6,815 nt of DNA from Syntrophomonadaceae bacterium. GTDB lineage: Bacteria > Bacillota > Dethiobacteria > DTU022. Position numbers and translations under genes: made by a program. The notes beneath the pieces were generated by a model, which did no database searches, was not told the origin of the DNA, and was given only the letters and a program-made list of their open reading frames with translations. The stretch is taken from positions 1 through 6,815 of the forward strand of contig SKPU01000126.1 in assembly GCA_007119335.1 (NCBI GenBank), given 5' to 3'. Each line of letters starts with the position of its first letter. Position 1 is the first letter of the stretch. This document shows positions 1 through 5,248 of the stretch, one piece after another.

Positions 1-185
1 AAAAGCAGGTTCGGTCGGGAAATCATAAGGTTACTGATTTTTATGATAAAATAAAAATCAAGTTTGTAACCTTGCCGGAAATTCAGCGTTTTGACCCGGA
101 GCAGGAAGCATTCATAAATATCAATACTTGGAATGATTATGAACAAGCCCTGAAGATAATAGCAGGTGAACGTGAAAGCAGCTGA
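1..185 (+). CDS. mobA: Molybdenum cofactor guanylyltransferase (MobA-like), C-terminal fragment
   Basis: Only the last 60 codons are in the window (frame starting at base 3, stop TGA 183-185); the 5' end lies to the left. The fragment contains GNHKVTDFYDK, then a short stretch ending in FININTWNDYEQALKI. The F-x-N-x-N-T-x-x-D-y/l pattern near the C-terminus is characteristic of MobA-type nucleotidyltransferases, where consensus members read NxNTPxDl. MobA transfers GMP from GTP to molybdopterin in the cytoplasm to make the guanine dinucleotide cofactor of many molybdenum or tungsten oxidoreductases. The N-terminal nucleotide-binding loop is not visible, so the assignment rests on the tail alone. 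The gene ends 19 bases before the CofE-like gene on the same strand, which suggests cotranscription. The related CofC guanylyltransferase was considered, but the tail resembles MobA more. Confidence 0.72.
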   Translation, partial: KQVRSGNHKVTDFYDKIKIKFVTLPEIQRFDPEQEAFININTWNDYEQALKIIAGERESS

Positions 186-188
186 TTG

Positions 189-199
189 AGAGGAGAGGG
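189..199 (+). promoter_or_regulatory. Ribosome binding site of the CofE-like gene
   Basis: AGAGGAGAGGG contains AGGAG at 191-195, nine bases before ATG 205. It sits entirely in the 19-base gap after the mobA-like stop codon, so this gene can be translated independently within the same transcript. It fixes the ATG at 205 as the start. Confidence 0.75.
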
Positions 200-204
200 A
201 TATT

Positions 205-1374
205 ATGAAAATACCAGAATATATCGGATCCTTTGCATATGGCCTGAAAATGGGGGTAATACTACCCGGAATGGATATTGTGGAAAAAATATGTGAACCT
301 CTGTTGCTTTGCAGCCAGGATGGGCTGTTGGGAGATAACGATGTAGTCTGTGTCACTGAGTCGATCGTAGCTCGTGCTCAAAACAATTTTATTACGGTTG
401 ATGACATTGCCCGGGAAATAAAGGACAAGTTAAACCTTTCTGAGGACAGCCGTCTGGCAGTAATTTTCCCCATTGCCAGCCGTAATCGTTTTTCAATGAT
501 CTTGAAAGGTCTGGCCCGGGCGGTTCACCGGGGAGAAGTTGTTGTGCAGTTTTCTTACCCGGCTGACGAAGTTGGCAACAAAGTTATAGCACCTGAATTT
601 GTTGAGCAGTTAGGCAAAGAACCGATCACCTTTGAGGATTTAGGAAACCATATTTTTCTACATCCGGTTACCAGGGTGGACTATATCAGGCTTTACAAGA
701 ACATTATTGAAGAAGAAGGTTCGGATTCCAAGATCATTCTTTCCAATAATCCTTTAGATGTGCTTCAATATAAGCCGGATGGAGTGCTTGCAGCAGATAT
801 CCACGCCAGGGAAGTTACAAAAAAGACGATCATGAAAAATTTTGCAAATTGCATAACCCTGGATCAGATCTGCAATGAGGGTGAAGTATATTCAGATTGG
901 GGCCTTTTAGGCAGTAATATGTCTTCGGGAGAAAGGCTCAAATTGGCTCCCCGCAAGTGTAAAGAGCTTGTTAATGCTTTGCAGGATAAGATTAAGAAGG
1001 AATTTGGGTATAGTGTGGAAGTGATGATTTACGGAGATGGAGCTTACCTTGATCCTTCCAGTGGGATTTACGAATTGGCTGATCCCAGGGCTTCTTTTGC
1101 AGCTACAGATGGTTTGCATTGCGTCAGGGAAGGATTTAAATATAAGTATCTGGCTGATCAGTGTTTCCATGAGCAGCATAAAAGTGCTGAGGAAATCGAA
1201 ACAATTCTTTCTGAAAGTGCTTCCCGGCAGATGTCACAGGATAGTATGGAACGAGAAGGAACCACCCCGCGGCAGATGGAAGATGTTCTGGCCAGCCTGG
1301 CAGACTTGGTTAGTGGGTCTGCTGATGCTGGAACACCGGTTGTAATCATTAAAAACTTTCTTGCTAGCGCTTAG
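205..1374 (+). CDS. CofE-like protein (coenzyme F420-0:L-glutamate ligase superfamily)
   Basis: This 389-residue protein starts at ATG 205 behind the strong site AGAGGAGAGGG (189-199). The N-terminal half carries the CofE-type signature GDNDVVCVTESIVARAQ (about residues 43-59), comparable to the DGDVVVVxxKxVSKAEG segment of archaeal CofE. The C-terminal half adds conserved-looking blocks: YGDGAYLDPSSGIYELADP (about 275-293) and EGTTPRQMEDVLASLADL followed by SGSADAGTPVV near the end. Classical CofE, which adds glutamate to F420-0 using GTP, is about 250 residues. This longer form matches a roughly 390-residue clostridial family usually annotated as F420-0:glutamate ligase-like, although most such organisms are not known to make F420, so the real substrate is unknown. 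No signal peptide or membrane segment is seen. It lies in an apparent operon with the upstream mobA-like gene. Confidence 0.8.
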   Translation: MKIPEYIGSFAYGLKMGVILPGMDIVEKICEPLLLCSQDGLLGDNDVVCVTESIVARAQNNFITVDDIAREIKDKLNLSEDSRLAVIFPIASRNRFSMILKGLARAVHRGEVVVQFSYPADEVGNKVIAPEFVEQLGKEPITFEDLGNHIFLHPVTRVDYIRLYKNIIEEEGSDSKIILSNNPLDVLQYKPDGVLAADIHAREVTKKTIMKNFANCITLDQICNEGEVYSDWGLLGSNMSSGERLKLAPRKCKELVNALQDKIKKEFGYSVEVMIYGDGAYLDPSSGIYELADPRASFAATDGLHCVREGFKYKYLADQCFHEQHKSAEEIETILSESASRQMSQDSMEREGTTPRQMEDVLASLADLVSGSADAGTPVVIIKNFLASA

Positions 1375-1383
1375 TTTCCCGCT

Positions 1384-1408
1384 CCGGTCTTCACCCCGGC
1401 TTAGTTTT
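1384..1408 (+). terminator. Weak candidate terminator after the CofE-like gene
   Basis: CCGG (1384-1387) can pair with CCGG (1396-1399) across an 8-base loop. It is followed by CTTAGTTTT, a short T-rich tail. The stem is only four base pairs and overlaps the 3' end of the convergent lnt gene, so this is a weak candidate. No better terminator is visible in the 16-base gap between the two convergent genes. Confidence 0.2.
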
Positions 1409-2923
1409 GAAATAGATAAAGGGTGCTGTTAATAGCAAAAATGCTGCCCAGAAGGCCGGAAAGTAATCTCCAAATTTGGTGTAGATTGTTTCACGGCGGG
1501 CCATATTTAATGGCAGGGTGAAAATTTCCTGCTTGTTTTTCCCCGATCTGAACAACTCCCGTCCCTGGTAATCGAAAGAGATGGTGATTCCGCTATTGGC
1601 GACCTGGGTTACCCCTGTCCCGGTTTCAGCAGCCCTGATGGCAGAAGCCTGGGCGTGCTGCTCTAATCCGATTGATTCACCAAACCAGGCATCATTAGTT
1701 ACAATAAATTGATGCTGGGCTCCTTTTTGGGTAAACAGACGCATATGATCGCCAAAATATGATTCAAAGCAGACCACTCCGGCTACCGGGATGTCGTCAA
1801 CTTCAAAAATAGTAAGCTTCTCGCCGGGAGTATAACTGCCTAGCAATAAATCCAGTTGGAGTATTTGATTTAAAAGCTGTTCTGCAGGGAAGAATTCGAC
1901 AAACGGGACCAGGCGATGCTTCTTGTAAATGGGGATTTCTTCCTGTCCTTCACTAAAGAGGACAATCGAATTGTAAAGGTCGCCTTCCTTCCGGACACGT
2001 GCCCCGTAGAGCAGATCTAGATCATAATCTTCAGCCATCTGAACAATAGCCTGAGGATGGTTTCTGTTTTCGATAAAATTTAGCTGGACTACAGTTTCAG
2101 GCCAGGCCACCAAATCAAGGTCCGGTTCATTCTCTACAGCCTGCCTTGTCAATTTCAGATAGCGATCTAAAATTTCATCCCTGCTGTAATCAACGACTTC
2201 GTCTGGATGGGTATTACCCTGAATCAAGCCAACCATTAGCGGTTGCTCGGTTTTTTCAACTTCCTGAAAGGTAGGTAGAGCAATGCCAATTAGTAATAAA
2301 GCAGTGAAAACAAATTTCACGGCGTGATCGCTTATGCCCCTGAGTTCCTTCCGGAAAGAAAGCAGCAGGATGATTTGGGAAAAGACAATCAGGAATGGCA
2401 GACCCCAGTATCCATAAACAGAGGCAATATTAAGCAAACCGGAATAACTCCACTGAGTATAACCTAAGTAGCCGACATTGTAGGCAAGAAAAGTGAGTGA
2501 GCGTAGATATTCGACCAGGATCCACAGCGCAGGAACCGCGAGGGCTGTAAACCAGGCTCTACCCATACGGTATATCAAGTTTGCTCCAAGGGAAAAGAGG
2601 GCGTAGAAAAGGCTGATATATATGACCAGTAGAATCATAGCCAGGGTAGCTAGCAAGCCTGAAAGGTAGGGGTATAATACTTTAGCTAAATACAAGTTGA
2701 CATAGATATTAAGAGGCAAACCAAATATGAATCCACTCCAAAAGGCGCCAGAAGGCCGTACCTGGAGACAGGTCCAGAGCAGTGGCAGTAAAGCGATCCA
2801 GGAGAGATAGCCCTGCTCAAAAGGAGGAAATGCAAAAATAAGGACAACTCCTGACAAAAAGGGAGCCAGAAATAAGGCAAACCGTTTTTTTGTTATGGTT
2901 TTTATCCTTAAATTCCCTATCAT
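1391..2923 (-). CDS. lnt: Apolipoprotein N-acyltransferase (Lnt)
   Basis: This 510-residue integral membrane enzyme transfers an acyl chain from phospholipid to the N-terminal cysteine of diacylated lipoproteins, the last step of lipoprotein maturation. The N-terminal part (about residues 13-215) is a series of hydrophobic helices. A nitrilase-like domain follows (about 228-475), then a final membrane helix (about 487-506). The catalytic triad of the family is present: Glu276 in VAWPETVV, Lys335 in IYKKHRLVPF, and Cys385 in GVVCFESYF. The accessory Glu343 (VPFVE) and the TNDAWFG and QH motifs (409-423) are also intact. Length matches E. coli Lnt (512). The ATG at 2923 has AGAGGAG (2934-2940) ten bases upstream. 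The gene stands alone, convergent with the CofE-like gene and divergent from the MarR gene. Canonical Lnt is uncommon in Bacillota, although it occurs in some clostridial lineages. Confidence 0.96.
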   Translation of the reverse strand: MIGNLRIKTITKKRFALFLAPFLSGVVLIFAFPPFEQGYLSWIALLPLLWTCLQVRPSGAFWSGFIFGLPLNIYVNLYLAKVLYPYLSGLLATLAMILLVIYISLFYALFSLGANLIYRMGRAWFTALAVPALWILVEYLRSLTFLAYNVGYLGYTQWSYSGLLNIASVYGYWGLPFLIVFSQIILLLSFRKELRGISDHAVKFVFTALLLIGIALPTFQEVEKTEQPLMVGLIQGNTHPDEVVDYSRDEILDRYLKLTRQAVENEPDLDLVAWPETVVQLNFIENRNHPQAIVQMAEDYDLDLLYGARVRKEGDLYNSIVLFSEGQEEIPIYKKHRLVPFVEFFPAEQLLNQILQLDLLLGSYTPGEKLTIFEVDDIPVAGVVCFESYFGDHMRLFTQKGAQHQFIVTNDAWFGESIGLEQHAQASAIRAAETGTGVTQVANSGITISFDYQGRELFRSGKNKQEIFTLPLNMARRETIYTKFGDYFPAFWAAFLLLTAPFIYFKTKPG

Positions 2924-2980
2924 AACGATTGCACTCCTCTTAGTTGAACCTATATGAAAGCTGTTTGTATTCTGACCCTT

Positions 2981-2989
2981 ATTTTAACA
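2981..2989 (-). promoter_or_regulatory. Candidate extended -10 promoter of lnt
   Basis: On the minus strand the sequence reads TGTTAAAAT, an extended -10 (TGn) joined to TAAAAT, which matches TATAAT at five of six bases. No good -35 is seen at 16-18 bases; an A-tract (TAAAAAAAA on the minus strand) lies just upstream instead. Transcription would start near 2974 and give a leader of about 50 bases before ATG 2923. The call rests on the motif only. Confidence 0.4.
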
Positions 2990-3046
2990 TAATGATTTTT
3001 TTTAGGGGAATACTACCAGCGCAAAACAATAAGTTTAGCAGGTATC

Positions 3047-3075
3047 TTGACCATAATCATAATCAGTGATATAAA
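3047..3075 (+). promoter_or_regulatory. Sigma-A-type promoter of the marR gene
   Basis: TTGACC (3047-3052) and TATAAA (3070-3075) are separated by exactly 17 bases. Each matches the consensus at five of six positions. The TG at 3067-3068 makes this an extended -10 as well. Predicted transcription start is near 3082, giving a leader of about 64 bases before the proposed start codon. This is the best-formed promoter in the window. Confidence 0.72.
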
Positions 3076-3107
3076 GTAAGTAAATTAATAATTAAATTGC
3101 TTAATAA

Positions 3108-3119
3108 TTGACATATCAA
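3108..3119 (+). promoter_or_regulatory. Candidate operator palindrome in the marR leader
   Basis: TTGACATATCAA is a 12-base inverted repeat with half-sites TTGACA and TTGATA, which differ at one position. It lies about 27-38 bases downstream of the predicted transcription start and 12 bases before the Shine-Dalgarno site. MarR proteins usually bind short AT-rich palindromes near their own promoters, so autoregulation is a reasonable inference. The TTGACA within it could be misread as a -35, but no -10 follows at a suitable distance. Confidence 0.35.
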
Positions 3120-3130
3120 AATAGATTGTT

Positions 3131-3138
3131 AAGGAGAG
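3131..3138 (+). promoter_or_regulatory. Ribosome binding site that points to an ATT start
   Basis: AAGGAGAG is a near-perfect Shine-Dalgarno sequence. With GGAG at 3133-3136, the optimally placed in-frame codon is ATT at 3146-3148, nine bases further on. No ATG, GTG or TTG occurs in the marR frame between this site and GTG 3215, which is too far away and has no site of its own. An ATG at 3156 is out of frame and is followed two codons later by TGA. Confidence 0.7.
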
Positions 3139-3145
3139 ACTCAAT

Positions 3146-3631
3146 ATTAAAAGCGATGGCCTGATTGAATATATAAAAGAGCTTGATTACGTCTTTAGCC
3201 GGCTTATTTACCGGGTGAGGGTCCTTCATAACCGCTATACGGTTGATGAAATCACCGATACCCAGTTTGTAGTTCTTCGCGCTCTTCGAAAAGGCTCGTG
3301 TAATACTTCTTTTTTGGCTCATATGCTGGGGGTAACTTTAAGTGCAGTAACTGCACTAATTAACCGCCTTTATAAGATGGGTCTTGTGACCAGGGAAAGA
3401 CAGGAAAAAGATCGCCGCCAGGTCTGGATTACGATCACTCAGCAGGGATTGGATGTCTTAAATGATGTGGAGGACAAGCGCAACCTTTTACTGGCTGTTT
3501 ATCTCTCTAATTTATCAGCAAGTGAACGGCAGCAGCTCCTTGATTTGCTCAAGCGGGCCGGTAACTTGTTTGAGCGAGATGATATTCTCGAAAAAGACCT
3601 CTTGGTGGAAGAAAGCCCCCCGGATAATTAA
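3146..3631 (+). CDS. MarR-family transcriptional regulator, probable ATT start
   Basis: The product is a winged helix-turn-helix repressor-type protein of about 161 residues if translation begins at ATT 3146. The recognition-helix region GVTLSAVTALINRLYKMG (about 62-79) is followed by the wing signature RERQEKDRRQVWITITQQG (about 83-101), with the Asp-Arg-Arg typical of MarR proteins. An amphipathic C-terminal helix region (about 118-145) would serve dimerisation. The first conventional in-frame start, GTG 3215, would remove most of dimerisation helix 1 (KSDGLIEYIKELDYVFSRL) and lacks a ribosome site, whereas ATT 3146 sits nine bases after AAGGAG. The frame is closed by TAG at 3122-3124, so the N-terminus cannot extend much further. 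The gene is monocistronic and divergent from lnt. Its ligand and targets are unknown. Confidence 0.85.
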   Translation: MKSDGLIEYIKELDYVFSRLIYRVRVLHNRYTVDEITDTQFVVLRALRKGSCNTSFLAHMLGVTLSAVTALINRLYKMGLVTRERQEKDRRQVWITITQQGLDVLNDVEDKRNLLLAVYLSNLSASERQQLLDLLKRAGNLFERDDILEKDLLVEESPPDN

Positions 3632-3700
3632 TTTATACAAGGATCGTTTCCATCCGGATATTTGACGCACTTTGTCCATCGCTTCCCGGAAGATAATCTA

Positions 3701-4648
3701 TTATTGGTTATCGCTGTCTGTATCCTTGGTTTCAGAAGATTCTTCCCTGGAGCCTGTTTTCCGCCTGTGATGCCTGCGGATTAGCAGCCAGATTATAATG
3801 GCAAGCACAATTATAATAATCAGGACAGGGATCAGGGCTGAGAAGGCTATGATCATGATTGAAATTGTGTTTAAAACAAAGTTGATGCTGCCTATAAAAG
3901 CTTCTCTAATTCTGTTTCCCAGGTTTTGAAAAGCTAATGGAGAGATAGTTTCGCTCGGAATTGTTTCTTCTCGAATTGATACATGGATCGTAGAATAATT
4001 AATTTGGTCTTCCATCCGGGTTAAGCGAGCAGTCATTGATTCAATTTCTCCTCTAATCCGGTGCAGTTCTTTTTCGACTTCCAACACATCTTCTACTGAC
4101 TCAGCCATATCCAGAATCTCTTTCAGCCTTTCTTCCTGGGATTTCTGGTTGTCCAGACGTGATCGGAGGTCAACATAATGCATGGTCACATCTTCAAGCT
4201 GGGTTTGAATATCAGTGGCTTTTCCCAGGTCTTCCAGTTGATCTAACACAGCTTCAAAATGTTTTTCGGGGACACGCAAAGTCATTCTTGCGCCGTATTG
4301 CCCTTCCCTTAATTCATAGACATTCGAACTGTCAATCAGGCCATCTAGATCATTAACAAGGGCACGGATCTGTGCTACTTTATTTCTGGTATCCTCGACT
4401 GAAAGGCTAATCGATCCACTGCGGATTATCTGGCGTTGTTGAGTATGTTCACCAGCTGCCCCACCTTCGGCCCTTGCCTCCTGATTTTCATCTATTCGTT
4501 CATAGTCAGGGGCTTCTGCTACTTGCGCGTGCTCTTTGACAGCCTCATCATTAAGGTAGCCGGCTGCTGCGCAGGATGTTAAATTAATTCCGGTTAAAGC
4601 GACCAGTAAAGCTAAAGCAATAGTCAGGACAATTTTTTTTGCAGTCAT
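3701..4648 (-). CDS. DUF4349-type lipoprotein with C-terminal membrane helix
   Basis: This 315-residue protein begins with a lipoprotein signal peptide: Lys-Lys at 4-5, a hydrophobic core, then the lipobox L-T-S-C with Cys26 as the lipidated residue. After a charged, low-complexity linker (about 27-70) comes a domain beginning RQIIRSGSISLSVED (72-86), which fits the DUF4349 family. A long coiled-coil segment follows (about 155-217, rich in Glu, Leu and Arg). Two adjacent hydrophobic stretches (about 251-270 and 271-290) and a basic tail, RRHHRRK, anchor the C-terminus. The protein would be attached to the outer face of the cytoplasmic membrane at both ends. Its function is unknown. ATG 4648 is preceded by GAGGGGGG. 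The HutP-family gene lies 67 bases upstream on the same strand and may be cotranscribed. As a lipoprotein it is a plausible Lnt substrate. Confidence 0.87.
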   Translation of the reverse strand: MTAKKIVLTIALALLVALTGINLTSCAAAGYLNDEAVKEHAQVAEAPDYERIDENQEARAEGGAAGEHTQQRQIIRSGSISLSVEDTRNKVAQIRALVNDLDGLIDSSNVYELREGQYGARMTLRVPEKHFEAVLDQLEDLGKATDIQTQLEDVTMHYVDLRSRLDNQKSQEERLKEILDMAESVEDVLEVEKELHRIRGEIESMTARLTRMEDQINYSTIHVSIREETIPSETISPLAFQNLGNRIREAFIGSINFVLNTISIMIIAFSALIPVLIIIIVLAIIIWLLIRRHHRRKTGSREESSETKDTDSDNQ

Positions 4649-4715
4649 ACCTGTCCCCCCTCTTTTTCTTACAGACAGCCAAAAGCTGCGGATAGTTCCC
4701 TTAAAAGGTTGTCAA

Positions 4716-5120
4716 CTAAATAACCCGGTGCCCCAACCCTATAGCTACATCATTTCTGTGCAGCAGGCCTATGCCAAAAAAAATAGCGACTGCAATGTGG
4801 GTTTCTCCTCTCGCAATACCTACTTTGCCTCCCACATTGAGACCCAGCGCCTTGGGCATAATTTGGGTCAGCGCTTCACGGGTTGCCCCGGCTACTGCAC
4901 CGTCAGAGTGACTGGAATCATCAATGATATCTTCCCTTTTTGAGGCCACTACTGCTCTTTCTACTACCTTTTGCAGCGAACTTAAGAATTCACCGCCGTA
5001 GTCTACAGCTAATGACTTGATCCCTTCTTCAAGATGTTTTTGTTTCAGTTTCATCTCTTCTTCTCTGCTTTTAGTCATGGCAATAAATATAGCAGCCTGC
5101 GCAACATCGCGGCTTTCCAA
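4716..5120 (-). CDS. HutP-family protein (RNA-binding antiterminator paralogue)
   Basis: About 134 residues if started at TTG 5120. The C-terminal half matches HutP: GATREALTQIMPKALGLNVG, then a beta segment VAIFFGIGLLHRNDVAIGLG ending in His-Arg-Val-Ile. B. subtilis HutP ends similarly (GTIGAPIKG... GVGINHI). HutP binds UAG-type triplets in hut mRNA with L-histidine and Mg2+ and prevents termination. Aligning ATREAL with Bacillus ATMEAL (recalled, not computed) puts Gly where HutP has metal ligands His73 and His77; only the C-terminal His is kept. No hut gene is nearby, so ligand and RNA target may differ. The frame stays open to TTG 5180, but that codon has no ribosome site and overlaps a promoter; TTG 5120 has AGGGGG eight bases upstream. 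DUF4349 lies downstream. Confidence 0.83.
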   Translation of the reverse strand: MESRDVAQAAIFIAMTKSREEEMKLKQKHLEEGIKSLAVDYGGEFLSSLQKVVERAVVASKREDIIDDSSHSDGAVAGATREALTQIMPKALGLNVGGKVGIARGETHIAVAIFFGIGLLHRNDVAIGLGHRVI

Positions 5121-5134
5121 AGCAATCGCCCCCT

Positions 5135-5144
5135 GTAAATTTAC
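5135..5144 (-). promoter_or_regulatory. Palindrome at the HutP-family gene transcription start
   Basis: GTAAATTTAC is a perfect 10-base palindrome. It begins at or next to the predicted transcription start (about 5145) and ends just before the ribosome site of TTG 5120. It could be an operator, or simply AT-rich sequence. If translation instead starts at TTG 5180, it falls inside the coding region. Confidence 0.28.
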
Positions 5145-5151
5145 TGTTTTA

Positions 5152-5180
5152 ATTATCGCCTGAAGCTGCTTAAAGAGCAA
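5152..5180 (-). promoter_or_regulatory. Candidate promoter of the HutP-family gene
   Basis: On the minus strand TTGCTC (5175-5180) and GATAAT (5152-5157) are separated by 17 bases. The -10 matches the consensus at five of six positions; the -35 keeps only the TTG core. Predicted start of transcription is near 5145, which is compatible with translation from TTG 5120 but not from TTG 5180, because that codon would lie inside the -35. Confidence 0.4.
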
Positions 5181-5220
5181 GCAAAACTTAAATAGAATTG
5201 ATCGTTGCCACCCTGAAGTA

Positions 5221-5229
5221 TGTTATAAT
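5221..5229 (+). promoter_or_regulatory. Extended -10 promoter of the RING/zinc-ribbon gene
   Basis: TGTTATAAT is a perfect extended -10: TG, one base, then consensus TATAAT at 5224-5229. The spacing to any TTG -35 is poor: TTGCCA is 13 bases away and TTGATC is 20 bases away, so the extended element probably carries the promoter. Transcription would start near 5236, only about 13 bases before ATG 5249. Confidence 0.6.
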
Positions 5230-5248
5230 TTAAATGGAGGGGAAGAAG

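Noticed and set aside
1..185. CofC (2-phospholactate guanylyltransferase) for the left-edge fragment
   Set aside because: The pairing with a CofE-like gene suggested it, but the FININT...D tail and the HKVTDFY segment fit MobA better.
907..1179. A 90-codon open frame on the minus strand inside the CofE-like gene
   Set aside because: It lies antisense to a well-supported gene, resembles no family I know and has no good ribosome site. It is a shadow frame.
1369..1408. Direct repeat GCTTAGTTT at 1369-1377 and 1399-1407, as an attachment-site or insertion footprint
   Set aside because: It is nine bases long and lies in the coding ends of two intact convergent genes. No mobile element lies between the copies, so chance is the simpler explanation.
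3108..3113. TTGACA as a -35 element for marR
   Set aside because: No -10-like hexamer lies 16-18 bases downstream, where the Shine-Dalgarno site sits instead. The TTGACC/TATAAA pair upstream is far better.
3215..3631. MarR gene starting at GTG 3215
   Set aside because: There is no ribosome site before this GTG. It would cut off the dimerisation helix, while an excellent AAGGAG and in-frame coding sequence lie upstream.
3682..3692. CTTCCCGGAAG as a terminator between the MarR and DUF4349 genes
   Set aside because: The arms are five bases around one base, which cannot form a normal loop, and no T-run follows on either strand.
4676..4688. CAGC/GCTG hairpin between the HutP-family and DUF4349 genes
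   Set aside because: The stem has only four pairs and no T-tract follows in the direction of transcription.
4710..4715. TTGACA on the minus strand directly after the HutP-family stop codon, as a promoter for the DUF4349 gene
   Set aside because: The hexamer is perfect, but the sequence 17 bases downstream is TCCGCA, and the nearest alternative (TATCCG at 15 bases) is poor. Cotranscription with the HutP-family gene is as likely.
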